Below are positions 13,849 to 23,700 of a stretch of 33,731 nt of DNA, piece after piece. Made by a program: the position numbers and the translations under genes. The notes below the pieces were generated by a model. The model ran no database searches and was not told where the DNA came from. It saw only the letters and a program-made list of their open reading frames with translations. This stretch comes from Bacillota bacterium (GTDB lineage: Bacteria > Bacillota > Desulfotomaculia > Desulfotomaculales > Ammonificaceae), in NCBI GenBank assembly GCA_040755295.1, contig JBFMBK010000020.1, positions 1 to 33,731 of the forward strand, written 5' to 3'. The stretch's first letter is position 1, and every line of letters starts with the position of its first letter.

Positions 13849-14352
13849 ATGTCGTATGACCGCGTAAAGAACATGGCGCGCGGGGCGTTCCAGGACCGCC
13901 CGGCGGCGGCGATAAAGCAGAGCAATTTCCAGGGTGTCAACTACGTTGACGACACCGAGCTTTTGCAGCCGGGCCAAGTCCCCTTCGCGCAAAATGTGGA
14001 CTTCGGGGACCCGATCGGCGCGGCAACCAAGCGCAAGGGCCTGCAATCGCTATTCGCTTCGCTGGGTGCAGGCGCCGTCCGCGGCCTGCACTACTTCGAC
14101 CGGGACGCTGGGGGTCAGTTGCTCCTGGCGCACGGCGTGGACATATATAAGCTGACGGGCGGCGAGACGAATAAGCTTGTTGACACGCAGGCGGACTGGC
14201 TCGCTGGTGCGGGGACGGCGAGGGTGACGGCGACGGGAGAGTTGAAGTTGCCTGACCCAACGGGAACCTTTACGCGCCCCAGTGAGGCGTACAAGGATGA
14301 TGGAACCAAAGTAAGTGCCGGAACACCACGGTTTAAGGAGGCTTGGGTCTAA
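13849..14352 (+). CDS. N-terminal fragment of a split tail nozzle protein
   Basis: A 167-residue protein starting at ATG 13849, immediately after the adaptor stop. Residues 25-105 (QGVNYVDDTELLQPGQVPFA, QNVDFG...TKRKGLQSLF, LHYFDRDAGGQLLLAHGVDI) have the start of the beta-propeller seen in podovirus tail nozzle (stabilisation) proteins. Residues 128-165 (GTFTRPSEAYKDDGTKVSAG followed by TPRFKEA) are the opening strands of a concanavalin-like domain. In related tail proteins this is normally followed by an 'AVLIEEGTTNL' strand. Here translation stops at TAA 14350-14352. The matching next strand, GYAVQIEKATQNIV, appears only at 16099 in the large protein downstream. The RBS of the next gene (AAGGAGG, 14335-14341) lies in its final codons. 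It is probably a broken or split gene product that may still assemble with its other half. Confidence 0.7.
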   Translation: MSYDRVKNMARGAFQDRPAAAIKQSNFQGVNYVDDTELLQPGQVPFAQNVDFGDPIGAATKRKGLQSLFASLGAGAVRGLHYFDRDAGGQLLLAHGVDIYKLTGGETNKLVDTQADWLAGAGTARVTATGELKLPDPTGTFTRPSEAYKDDGTKVSAGTPRFKEAWV

Positions 14353-14738
14353 TGTCTCAATTGAGTAACTACGTGGAAAATGCGCTTATAAATCATGTAT
14401 TGCGAAACGTGGCTTTAAGCTCGCCAGTAACGGTTTATGTGGCTCTTTATACTTCGGACCCTACGGACGCCGACACCGGAACTGAGGTTGTCGGCGGGGG
14501 GTATGCGCGTCAGGCAATAACGTTCAACGCGCCGGTAGACGGCGTGGCGACGAACAGTGCCGACGTTGTTTTCCCGACGGCGACGGCTAACTGGGGTACG
14601 ATTTCGCATTTCGGCATCCGGGACGCCGCGACGGGTGGCAATCTGCTCTGGTACGGGCCGTTTGCTGTCGCGAAGCCGATTTATACAGGAGACACGTACA
14701 AAATACCAGCGGGGCAGTTATCTTGCAGCTTGGCGTAG
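14352..14738 (+). CDS. Phage tail fiber-type protein (inserted in the nozzle locus)
   Basis: The protein has 128 residues from ATG 14352, which overlaps the previous stop (TAATG) and follows AAGGAGG by ten bases. The pattern NYVENALINHVLRN, VTVYVALYTSDPTDADTGTE, GGYARQAITF and SHFGIRDAATGGNLLWYGPF matches a widespread small phage tail/fiber protein family (gp80-like), each with the YVALYT...GTEV.G..YAR..... core. Such proteins are virion tip or fiber components and may bind receptors. Its base composition is less GC-rich than the adaptor and portal genes. It sits between two halves of one nozzle coding sequence, so it is likely a later insertion. Confidence 0.75.
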   Translation: MSQLSNYVENALINHVLRNVALSSPVTVYVALYTSDPTDADTGTEVVGGGYARQAITFNAPVDGVATNSADVVFPTATANWGTISHFGIRDAATGGNLLWYGPFAVAKPIYTGDTYKIPAGQLSCSLA

Positions 14739-14751
14739 GAGTTGACGTACT

Positions 14752-17700
14752 TTGGCGGTCTTTAAGGTTGGTAGCTTCCTGAAATCTACCGGTACGGCTC
14801 CGGTTTCACAGACGGTTGCGCACGGTCTGGGGCAGACGCCGAAGGCACTCATTCTCTGGACGAACGGTAAGACGGATGAGCTGTTTTCTGGCAGTTTTAT
14901 GTTCGGTCAGGGGTTTAGCGACGGAGTTAATAGCCGGTCTGTTGCCGTTGCGTCGCTGGACAACGATCGCTACGGAAATTATGGCGGTGCTATTTCTTCC
15001 ACAGCCGTTCTTACGATTGTTAATCCGGGGGATGTTGTTGTTGCCCGGTGTAGCCTTGCGTCCTGGGATGCTACTAATTTCGTGCTGAACTGGACTACCA
15101 ATGACGCTGTTGCCTATGTAATTCACTTCATCGCTATCGGCGGGACGGATGTTTCGGCTAAGGTTATCACACACAATACGCCGACAGTTACAGGAAACAT
15201 AAGTGTTACTGGTGTTGGGTTCCAGCCGGACGTAATTTTGACGCTACCAGCTACGACGGGTGCAGACAAGTTGTCGTTTGGATTGGGCGCGGCAAGTAGC
15301 AGTACGGCGCAGTGGGCAACTCGTGTTTATGCCATATCTGGCGCTTTAAATACGAGGTCCAAGCGTGCTCAGTTGACGAATGCTTGTGTTTTTGAAGGTA
15401 CTGATCTTTTTACACGCCTTCAGGCTTCATTGGTTTCTTTTGACGCCGATGGGTTTACTTTAAACTATACAGCGGTAGCCACAGTATCGCTTTCTGTATG
15501 GTGTTTATGTTTAAAAGGCGTGTTCGCTAAAGCTGGTGTGTTCAACAAATCTACCGGCACAGCACCGGCAAGTCAGGCGATTACCGGTGTCGGCTTTAAA
15601 ACACGCGCCGTTCTTCTGGCCAGTTTCCAGAACATTACCGCTGCCGGTATCGTAGCTAACGCCAGATTCGGTATCGGCGCGTCAGACGGCACGACGGAAG
15701 GCTGTTCGGCTTTCCAAGACACGGACGTTTTGGCCACTTCGAGTGCGGACGGTATAGACAAAACGAGCAAGGTCTTTGTCAAGGTTAACAACAATACTCC
15801 GTCTATTGACGCTGAAGCCGATTTGACGAGTTTGGACGCCGACGGTTTCACCCTGAGTTGGACGACCAACGATGCGGTTGCGACCGAGATGCTTTACCTT
15901 GCTTTCGGCGGGTATGTGGACGGCTGGGGCACGGCGGCAGGTGTTGGTTCGGCCTCCGGCGGCGCGGTGAAAACTTCCGTTGGTTCTGGCTCTGCGGCCG
16001 GGGTTGGTTCGGCCTCCGGCGGTGCGGTGAAAACTTCTGTTGGTTCTGGCTCTGCGGCCGGGGTTGGTTCGGCCTCCGGCGCAGGGTACAGAAGGACCGG
16101 CTACGCGGTGCAGATAGAGAAGGCTACACAGAACATAGTCAAAGACGCCTCTTTTGATTCAGCCACGGCGATTAACGACGCTGCTTCCCCGTGGAAGTAC
16201 AACGCGACGCCGGGTGTAGGTGAATCAATCGCAAAAGACGCAACAGTTAAGCGTTCCGGTGGCAGTTCTGTGAAGATTATTGCAGCGGGGACCGAGGGTA
16301 TTGGCGTAAACCAACAACTTACCGGCTGGACGGCGGGCGATTATGTCAGTATTTCGGGGTACATCAATGTTTCAGCGTATACTGCCGGTACAATACACCT
16401 TGACCTGCTCGCCAAGGATGCCGGAGGCGTTGTTGTTCTCGACACCTCCGGGATACAGTTGACGGCTACTACGCAAGGCTTCGTCCGCTTTGAAGAGATA
16501 AGTGTTCAGATTCCAAGCACGGCTGCGACGCTCTGGGTGCGGGCGTTTGCTACAGACACGCCGAATTGTACATTCTACGTTGACGATGTACAGGATGAGA
16601 AGGATTACGGTGTTACGTCATTTATCGGCGCGGCTGACGATACCACGCAAGCCCAGAGAGCCGCAGAAAGTTTAAACTACCTACTCGACAACGTGCTGCC
16701 GAATAAATGGGGCGGTTACGTCATCTGGCGGCCAGATCGTGCGCACAATTATCCCACCAACAGCTATGTTACGTTGGCACAGGTCACAACTACCGCCGGT
16801 GCCGAAAGATACAAAATCGCGTGGCGCAGTGCTTGGACGCCGCCGGGCGGCGCACCTGTCTATAAGGGTGATACATTCCGGTTTGTCAAAAACGACGGGA
16901 CCACCTCATACACTCTGTACTCCTCGCTGAAGAGCTTTAACGCCGGGGACACGGTTTTTGTTGCTTGGTTAGACGATCAGGCGGCGGGGGTGATGAAACT
17001 CTGGGTGAGTATCAACGGCGGCAATGCCGAAGAATTTACGCTTGCCAATTCTGTTGCAATAACTGATGCGAAGAAGGTTTGGGTGGGGTGCGAATCATCG
17101 GCAGGGTACGAGTGTAACGGAGCAATTGACGTTATACACCTTTACGATGCAGTTGTGGCTGCGGCTGAAAGCGTGACACTTAATCTGTCGTTTTTCAATA
17201 GCATCTGCACAAACGCGGTGAGTCCGGGCTGGGAGGTATATTCGATACTTTTTAATACGTTCGCAGCATTTTCCATTGCCTTGCCTTCATCGCGCAAAGG
17301 CGCATGGATCATGCCTGCGGTGGACGTGGGTATGACGCCTGACGGTGCTTCGATTGCGATTACGTCCAATATCCCGGTGGGCAATAGCATCACGGGCGAG
17401 TATAGTTCAAGTAATGACGGGGTCAACTACGGGGCTTGGACGGTAATACCAGCAGGCGGCGGGCTACCGCTTGCTCGATATATTAAATTTAAATTCAAAC
17501 TCAGCGGCACGGATTTGGTTAATCTGTACGTGGACAAGTACACCTACACATACAGCATCGAGTTCAGCGCGCCTATTTCGATTTACACCGGGTTGCCGAC
17601 CGGGACGCGGGTGAGGTTCGTAACCTACCAGAATAAAGTTTACGTCGCTTTCGGCGGGCGCCCGCTGGTCTACGACGGCACTACCATCCGCCAGGCGGGG

Positions 17701-19095
17701 GTTGATCCGCCGGCCACGGCGCCCGCGCTGGCCGTAGGCGCGGCAGGGGGACTGACGGGCACTTACTACGGTAAGGTAACGTTTGTGAATACGGACGGCG
17801 TAGAGTCCAACCCTTCGGTGGCCTCTGGCGCTGTGACTGTCTCGGCGCAGCAGATTAACTGGACGATCCCAACCGGCCCGGCCGGGACGGCGAAGCGTAA
17901 GCTTTACCGCACGAAAGCTGGGGGTAGTGTTTACTACTACATTACCGAAATCGCGGACAATACCACAACGGCTTACGCTGACAATACCGCCGACGGCAGT
18001 CTGACCGACGCGATGAAAGACTACTACAACGTACCGCCAAATGCGGACATCGTTTTCGAGTTTATGAATTACATGTTTTACGTCAGCAATGCAAGCAAGA
18101 ACCAGCTCTGGTACTCTTTAGTCGGAGACCCGGAGCACGTCCCGAACATCTCCGGGAAGCGGTTTTACAAGCAGTTTTCCGGCAATATCACGGGGATAGC
18201 GGCGTTCAACAACGCACTGGTGATCATGGGCGAGGACTTTGTGGCGCCGATAACGACAGGTAGCGGGTTTATCTTCGACAGCGATCCGACGCTGGACACC
18301 ACGATTATCAAGTATATCGACAAAGGCGGGGCGCTGGCGCACGAGGCGATAGCACTCTGCACCGACCCGGAACTGCGGCAGATAATGGTTTTCCCGACGC
18401 GGACAGGCGTAAGGTTTTTGCTGCCCGGCCTGCAAGAGCAGAGCCTTGAGGCGGTACCGCTGAGTCGCAACGTGCAGCCGTATTTCGACAGTACAGTCCT
18501 TCGCAGCCAGATGGCGGCGGTCTTCTATAATAGCCGGTTTATGATAGCTTTTTCGTACATGGAATCGGGACTGACGCCGCCAAGTGCGAACAATATCATT
18601 TTTCTTTACGACCATCGGAGCAAACAGTGGATAGGGCCGTGGACGATCCCGGCGGCCTGCTTCGCTGTAGCAAACAACAAACTTTATTGCGGCAGCCCGA
18701 CGGAAGGCAAGGTGTACCGGATGCTGACCGGGACGAATGACGACGGGGCAAATATCAAGATGATCCTTGACCTGCCGTATCTGATGCCGGCGGGTGATCA
18801 GGGCAAATGCCGGTTTCAGCGGTTCCGGCTGCGGGTGTCAAATGACAGCGTTACTACGAGTTTGCAGGTCAAGCCGAAGGTGGACGACCGGGAGGCAACG
18901 GTCAACATCGGGACGATAGCGGCCGGGTTTAGCGGTGAAAGGCGGCCCGGCGATAATACCAAGCCTTCGCGGAAATTCCCGATACCGTTGCCGCCGGGGA
19001 TAACGTTGGGATACCGTGTTGTTGATGACAGTACGAACCCGGTAAGTTTGCGGTCTATCACGACGGAGTTTGAGGACTTAGGGGTAAAAGCTTAG
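14752..19095 (+). CDS. Large tail protein: three lectin-like repeats, carbohydrate-binding and LamG-like domains, nozzle beta-propeller
   Basis: A 1447-residue protein starting at TTG 14752, ten bases after TAGGAG. Residues 1-395 hold three repeats of about 125 residues sharing F.KSTGTAP.SQ...G.G..P.A and the end pattern SLDADGFTLSWTTNDAV. Residues 395-447 are a Gly/Ser/Ala linker with a 20-residue repeat. From 450, GYAVQIEKATQNIVKDASF starts a carbohydrate-binding-like jelly roll that ends near FYVDDVQDEK (about 620). A LamG-like domain (about 640-800) and a further beta region (805-935) follow. From 936, PISIYTGLPTGTRVRFVTYQ starts a beta-propeller like tail nozzle proteins, running to the end. 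The N-terminal and central domains probably bind cell wall sugars, and the propeller forms the tail tip. The first 2.8 kb is lower in GC by hand count (42-48% in three sampled rows against 57-70% in nozzle and adaptor rows). Domain names are inferred from patterns. Confidence 0.8.
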   Translation: MAVFKVGSFLKSTGTAPVSQTVAHGLGQTPKALILWTNGKTDELFSGSFMFGQGFSDGVNSRSVAVASLDNDRYGNYGGAISSTAVLTIVNPGDVVVARCSLASWDATNFVLNWTTNDAVAYVIHFIAIGGTDVSAKVITHNTPTVTGNISVTGVGFQPDVILTLPATTGADKLSFGLGAASSSTAQWATRVYAISGALNTRSKRAQLTNACVFEGTDLFTRLQASLVSFDADGFTLNYTAVATVSLSVWCLCLKGVFAKAGVFNKSTGTAPASQAITGVGFKTRAVLLASFQNITAAGIVANARFGIGASDGTTEGCSAFQDTDVLATSSADGIDKTSKVFVKVNNNTPSIDAEADLTSLDADGFTLSWTTNDAVATEMLYLAFGGYVDGWGTAAGVGSASGGAVKTSVGSGSAAGVGSASGGAVKTSVGSGSAAGVGSASGAGYRRTGYAVQIEKATQNIVKDASFDSATAINDAASPWKYNATPGVGESIAKDATVKRSGGSSVKIIAAGTEGIGVNQQLTGWTAGDYVSISGYINVSAYTAGTIHLDLLAKDAGGVVVLDTSGIQLTATTQGFVRFEEISVQIPSTAATLWVRAFATDTPNCTFYVDDVQDEKDYGVTSFIGAADDTTQAQRAAESLNYLLDNVLPNKWGGYVIWRPDRAHNYPTNSYVTLAQVTTTAGAERYKIAWRSAWTPPGGAPVYKGDTFRFVKNDGTTSYTLYSSLKSFNAGDTVFVAWLDDQAAGVMKLWVSINGGNAEEFTLANSVAITDAKKVWVGCESSAGYECNGAIDVIHLYDAVVAAAESVTLNLSFFNSICTNAVSPGWEVYSILFNTFAAFSIALPSSRKGAWIMPAVDVGMTPDGASIAITSNIPVGNSITGEYSSSNDGVNYGAWTVIPAGGGLPLARYIKFKFKLSGTDLVNLYVDKYTYTYSIEFSAPISIYTGLPTGTRVRFVTYQNKVYVAFGGRPLVYDGTTIRQAGVDPPATAPALAVGAAGGLTGTYYGKVTFVNTDGVESNPSVASGAVTVSAQQINWTIPTGPAGTAKRKLYRTKAGGSVYYYITEIADNTTTAYADNTADGSLTDAMKDYYNVPPNADIVFEFMNYMFYVSNASKNQLWYSLVGDPEHVPNISGKRFYKQFSGNITGIAAFNNALVIMGEDFVAPITTGSGFIFDSDPTLDTTIIKYIDKGGALAHEAIALCTDPELRQIMVFPTRTGVRFLLPGLQEQSLEAVPLSRNVQPYFDSTVLRSQMAAVFYNSRFMIAFSYMESGLTPPSANNIIFLYDHRSKQWIGPWTIPAACFAVANNKLYCGSPTEGKVYRMLTGTNDDGANIKMILDLPYLMPAGDQGKCRFQRFRLRVSNDSVTTSLQVKPKVDDREATVNIGTIAAGFSGERRPGDNTKPSRKFPIPLPPGITLGYRVVDDSTNPVSLRSITTEFEDLGVKA
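15934..16080 (+). repeat. 60-bp tandem repeat encoding a Gly/Ser/Ala linker
   Basis: Two near-identical 60-bp copies lie at 15961-16020 and 16021-16080, preceded by a partial copy from 15934. In frame each unit encodes a 20-residue GGAVKTSVGSGSAAGVGSAS block. The copies differ at only a few silent bases, indicating recent duplication. It joins the lectin-like repeats to the carbohydrate-binding-like domain. Confidence 0.9.
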
Positions 19096-19108
19096 GGAGG
19101 TGGGTTAA

Positions 19109-20794
19109 ATGGCGGTAAACACACAGGGTCTTTCCGGGTACGCTCTGGCCTATGCAAATGCCTTAAACGCCGGCGCGTCGGACCAGGCGGCGCACCAGGC
19201 GGCGCAGGCTGCGCAAGGCGGGAGCGGTTTGAGCCAGAATTTTTTGCAAAGTTTTAACGCGATATCTCCCGGTGCCTATTCCGGCGGAGGGGGGGGGTAT
19301 AGCGCTCCGGCGGCCCCGCGTCCGGTGACGTACCAGGATATCATTAAAAACGCCTTCGGCGGGGACCCGGCGAAGTACGCGGCGGCAATCTTGGAGAAAC
19401 AGCGCACGGGGCAGAGCCTTACCAACGCGGCGCAGGCGGCGGCCTTCCAGAAAGCCAACCCGCAGTATTTCCCGGCGGCCGGCACTGTGGGTATCCGCGA
19501 GTGGGCTGAGAAGCAGGGGTACGGGAATCTTCTCGGCTGGGACGAAGCGACAAAGACGCCGTATTTTAAGACCGAGTACGGCAACATCTCTATGCCTTTC
19601 ACGGGCATCTATGGCGGCAAGGCATACACAAGGCCGGAGTACCTTAACTACCTCGGTACGATCCTGGGGATGGGCAAGCAGCAGACGCCGGAACAAATGA
19701 TGAACTTCGAGATGCCGCCGCAGCCGGAGATGCCGCAGTTTGACCTTCAGTACCCGGATATACAGGGTATGTCTTACGAGGAGGCCATGCGCCGGGCGGC
19801 TGGTGAGATCGACCCGCAGACGGCGCTTTCCCGGATGTCCATTATGCAGGCGATAGCGAAACGGCGCGAACGTCTGCCGCTGGAACTGAACATGAAGGGC
19901 CAGCTCTTCGGAGGCCTCCGGGAAGGCGGAGAGATGGGGCTGACCCAGGAGCAAGCGCAGAGCATCGAACAGTTGAACCTCGAAGCGGCGGCGAAGAAGG
20001 CACAGTTGGCTGAAGCTATACGAGCAAATGACCAAGCACGAGCGCAGCAAATCGCCAGCGACCTCTACCAAGTGCAGCGGGACCGGGCAAACCTGGCTAT
20101 GCAGCAGTGGCAGCAGCAGATGACGGCCTGGCAAAACGAACGCAACAGAATTTCCGACCTTAGTAAAGCAGCGATCGAAGCCGAGAACGAACGGCGGAAA
20201 AGTGCGGCGGATGCGGCAAAAAACCTGATGGATCTGGCGTTTAACTGGGAAAAGATGCTTCTGCCGTGGACGATGGGCGCGACGCCTGCGGAGATGCTGC
20301 CTTACGAGTACGCGACGGCGAACGCGCGCCTGCCCTACGAGGCGGGCATGACGCCGTACCAGGAGGCGTCCATCCGGGCGCGCCTGGCGGGCGGGCGCGG
20401 TGGCAGCCGGGGCGGGTTGACCGCCTGGCAGCAGTACCAGATCGGCAAGGACCTGGCGGAGGACAAAGCGGGGCTTATCGCTGACCTCGAAAGCGGCAAG
20501 TTGACTCATTCGAGTGCGTTCCACCAAATAGAGAACGATCTCTGGGCGGGGCTTTACACTGAAAGCGAAGCCCGCGCACTAAAAGACGTTGTAAACGAAG
20601 TCTGGAATGCAATGCATCCGGCTGGTTCTCCGGGATCGGGCGGGGGGCTTAGCGACTGGTTGCAGGCATTATTCGGACAAACCGGGGGCGGGTCCGTAAG
20701 CGGTTCGGTGTTTGGCCCGGGCGGCAACCTAAGCAGTTCGGTGTTTGGCCCGGGCGGCAACCTAAGCAGTATACCCTTACCTTTTGAGAGGTAA
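19109..20794 (+). CDS. Putative internal virion (ejection) protein
   Basis: A 561-residue protein starting at ATG 19109 behind GGGAGGTGGG. It is Ala/Gln-rich throughout, with a Gly-rich segment at 50-65, a globular middle with GIREWAEKQGYGNLLGWDEA, a Met/Gln/Pro region (QQTPEQMMNFEMPPQPEMPQ), then a long helical coiled-coil stretch (SIEQLNLEAAAKKAQLAEAI onward to about 375). It ends in two copies of SSVFGPGGNLS. Large Ala/Gln-rich helical proteins between nozzle and lysis genes in podoviruses are usually packaged internal proteins injected with the DNA to span the cell envelope. No enzymatic motif is visible. Function is inferred from position and composition. Confidence 0.65.
   Translation: MAVNTQGLSGYALAYANALNAGASDQAAHQAAQAAQGGSGLSQNFLQSFNAISPGAYSGGGGGYSAPAAPRPVTYQDIIKNAFGGDPAKYAAAILEKQRTGQSLTNAAQAAAFQKANPQYFPAAGTVGIREWAEKQGYGNLLGWDEATKTPYFKTEYGNISMPFTGIYGGKAYTRPEYLNYLGTILGMGKQQTPEQMMNFEMPPQPEMPQFDLQYPDIQGMSYEEAMRRAAGEIDPQTALSRMSIMQAIAKRRERLPLELNMKGQLFGGLREGGEMGLTQEQAQSIEQLNLEAAAKKAQLAEAIRANDQARAQQIASDLYQVQRDRANLAMQQWQQQMTAWQNERNRISDLSKAAIEAENERRKSAADAAKNLMDLAFNWEKMLLPWTMGATPAEMLPYEYATANARLPYEAGMTPYQEASIRARLAGGRGGSRGGLTAWQQYQIGKDLAEDKAGLIADLESGKLTHSSAFHQIENDLWAGLYTESEARALKDVVNEVWNAMHPAGSPGSGGGLSDWLQALFGQTGGGSVSGSVFGPGGNLSSSVFGPGGNLSSIPLPFER
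20705..20770 (+). repeat. 33-bp direct duplication at the end of the ejection-protein gene
   Basis: Two adjacent copies (20705-20737 and 20738-20770) encode S-V-F-G-P-G-G-N-L-S-S twice. The first 33-base copy is repeated exactly. It lies just before the stop codon and adds 11 residues without changing the frame. Confidence 0.92.
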
Positions 20795-20798
20795 AATC

Positions 20799-23700
20799 AT
20801 GGGGATACATTACAACAGCAGCGCGGGGACGGACAATCGCATACCGAACCTGCAAAAACGGCTGAGTTTCGTCGGGGCTGATGTGCCTGCGCCAAAGAAA
20901 CAGTCGCCGGGGTTGCTGACACGTGTCCTTGACGTGCTGGCCGCGCCCGGCGAGGCCGTGGCAGGGACGGTAAAAGGCATCGGCCCGGTCCAGGGTGTCA
21001 AACAAAAGACGCATTTCTCCAGCATCCTCCGGGATATCGGGTGGGGCGGCGGTCCGGCCGCGACTATCGGTTTCACGCTGGATGCGCTCCTTGACCCTCT
21101 GAACCTGGTATCTTTCGGTATCGCCGGTCCGGCGGTAAAGGGCGCGGCCAAGTTCGGGAAATTGGGCGTCGAAGCCGGCGAAAAGGCGCGGCTGGTCGAG
21201 CGGGCGGTACAGGCCGGGAAGTCTCTCGGCAAGCAGTCTAAACTTTCCGATGTGCTAAGGACTATCTCCCGCGAAGGGCCGGTCCCGATAATCAGCGAAG
21301 CGACCCATCCGGTCCTAAAAGACCTCGGCCTTGCCGAAGGGACGAATATTAAGCAGGTTTCCGCTAAAGCAATGATGAACCGTGCCCGGGCGTCGCGTGA
21401 AGCGGCGAGAAAACCGCCGGACCTGGGCGGACTGAAGATCGCCGGGCAGACGGTGATTCCCGGCGCTACTCTGACCGCGCCGTTCAAGGCACTGGCCGGC
21501 ACCGGTCCGGCGCAGGCGCTGGCGAAGAGTGCGCCCGGCGAAGCCGTCGCCGGGCTGGGTGAGGCGCTGGGACGGCTGTTCTCGACCAAGAAGGCAGCCG
21601 AGGCGGCAACGAAGAAGATGGCGGCGGCTGTTACTGCTCACGCCAACGAGTTGGCCGCACTCCGGAAGGGTGCGGTTGAGTCCGACTTGCCCGAGGAAGT
21701 GGTCAGCAAAATCGCGGCGGATTATGCCGCTATGCTTGGCTCCGGCGCGGTGAAAAGTGCGGAGGACTTGGAGCGCGTGACCAGGTCCATGCGGCAGAAG
21801 TTGGCCGCGGCGCAGAAGAAAGCCAAGGTTGGGAAGGTCCTGGTACCGGAGACAAAAGCAATCGACGTAAATAACCCGGTGCGGATGGCGCGGGAGATTT
21901 TGGCCGAACACGCCCGCCGGCGCGGGATCGCTCAGCAAGAGACCGGCAGGTACCTGCAAGGTATCGAAACTGTGGTTGGGGGGATCGGGCCGGAGGACCG
22001 CCGCAAGGTCCTTAATATCCTGGAGGATGTTGAGCAGTTCCGTCACACAACGGGACTTTCGCCGGAAGGCGCGCAAAGGCTACAGGGGCTTACCGCCCAG
22101 GCGCGGCAGATGGAGGAAAGCCTGGCGCGCGATTTGGCACGGTACCAAAGGGACACCCTGTTCGCCACGCCTAACCTGGTCGACAATATCCGCCAGCGCG
22201 GTGGAATCCGGATTCAGAAGGGGCAGGCGTTCGCTACCGAGTTTCTGGAAAGCGTGCCGCAAAATGTGCGTCGGCTGGTTAGCAGCAAAAAGGGTTTGCC
22301 CCTCGACGAAATGGCAGACGAGTTGGGCATGAGTGCCAACGATCTCATTCAGGCGTTGGCCGGCGGTGGGTCTGATGTGGCGTCTAAGGGGGCCCGGAAG
22401 GCGCTGAACGTCAACGAGCATATTCACGAGGCGCGCCGGTACTTGGAAAGCAACGTGCCGGAATACCAGGTTTTACAACGGCAGCTAGAGGAATTGAATA
22501 CCCGGGCGTTAGAGCAGTACGTCAAAGGCGACGAGCACCTGCTGCCGGTGGTTGAAACCCTGCGCAAGCTGATGCGCACGATCGGGACCACCGAGCGCAA
22601 ACTCGGACTGCTGCCGAAGACCATCGAACAGTACGCGCCGCATATCAGAAATCCCGAAGTCCGGCTGACCGAGGAGGACCTGGGCAAGCTTGCTGAGTAC
22701 TTCGGTTTTTCGAAACAGAGGATTGCCGGATTGGCGAGCCGGGACCCGCAGGAGCGATTAAAGGCGACAGCAGTTTTGTTTAACCCGCACGCCAACGAGC
22801 GGGAAATCAAGGCGACGGTCAAAGAGATAAACGACGTTCTCGGTAAGGAATTCTTCACTGAGGACGCGGCCCTTGCCGTCGGCGTTCGCGGCGTTCGGTC
22901 GATCCAGGCGCGGCAGGCTTATTTGTTCGCAGAGGGGGCGCTTTCTAAGTGGGGCGTTCCGGTGACGCCGGACATGCTGGGCCGGGTGCCGGTACCGGAA
23001 GGATTCGGGGCTTACCGTGTGGCGCACGATCCGGCTACAGGCAAGGTTATTTTACGTGAAATAAATTCTAACGACATATTGGAGGTCCAGAACGCACAGA
23101 TCACACGTGAACAGTTAAAAGCTAAACTGGGGCAGGACGCGCCCATGCCGGAGTTTGACGTCCCTTTCATGGCGGTGTTCCCCCGGGATATGGCAAGCAG
23201 TCTTAACCGCATGTCGCAGACGTTTTTCGGTGACGAAGACATGCGCGCCTTACTCCGCGCTTACGACGGCGCGCTGTCGGTCTGGCGTGGCTTAGCCACG
23301 GTTGTGCGGCCGGGATACCATATCCGGAACGCCACGGGTAACTTCTGGAACAACTGGCTTGCGGACATCAAGGACCCCCGGTGGTATGCGCTGGCCGCAC
23401 AGGTGCAGCGGGACCCGAACGCAATCATAGACACAAAGATCGGGCAGTTGGACCGGGAAACGCTCTGGCGCATAATGGAGGAGCGCGGGGTGGTCGGTGC
23501 CACGTTCGCTGGGGCGGAGCTCGGTCACCGCGGTTATGCGGCGATCAGGGAAGCAATCGGGCAAGGCAGTGTGTCGCTGAAGCCGTGGAAGGCGGAGTTT
23601 GCGCCGGCGCGTTTGGGCCGAGCGGTTGGAATCAGTATTGAAGACAACGCAAAGATTGCACACTTTTTGGCTAAGTTGAACGAAACCGGGGATCCGGATG

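Noticed and set aside
19163-20527. 454-codon minus-strand frame opposite the ejection-protein gene
   Set aside because: Arg/Leu/Pro-rich shadow typical of the complementary strand of GC-rich genes; no ribosome site or gene context on that strand.
20810-22076. Two long minus-strand frames under the 1224-residue gene
   Set aside because: No motifs, strong compositional bias, and antisense to an intact large gene.
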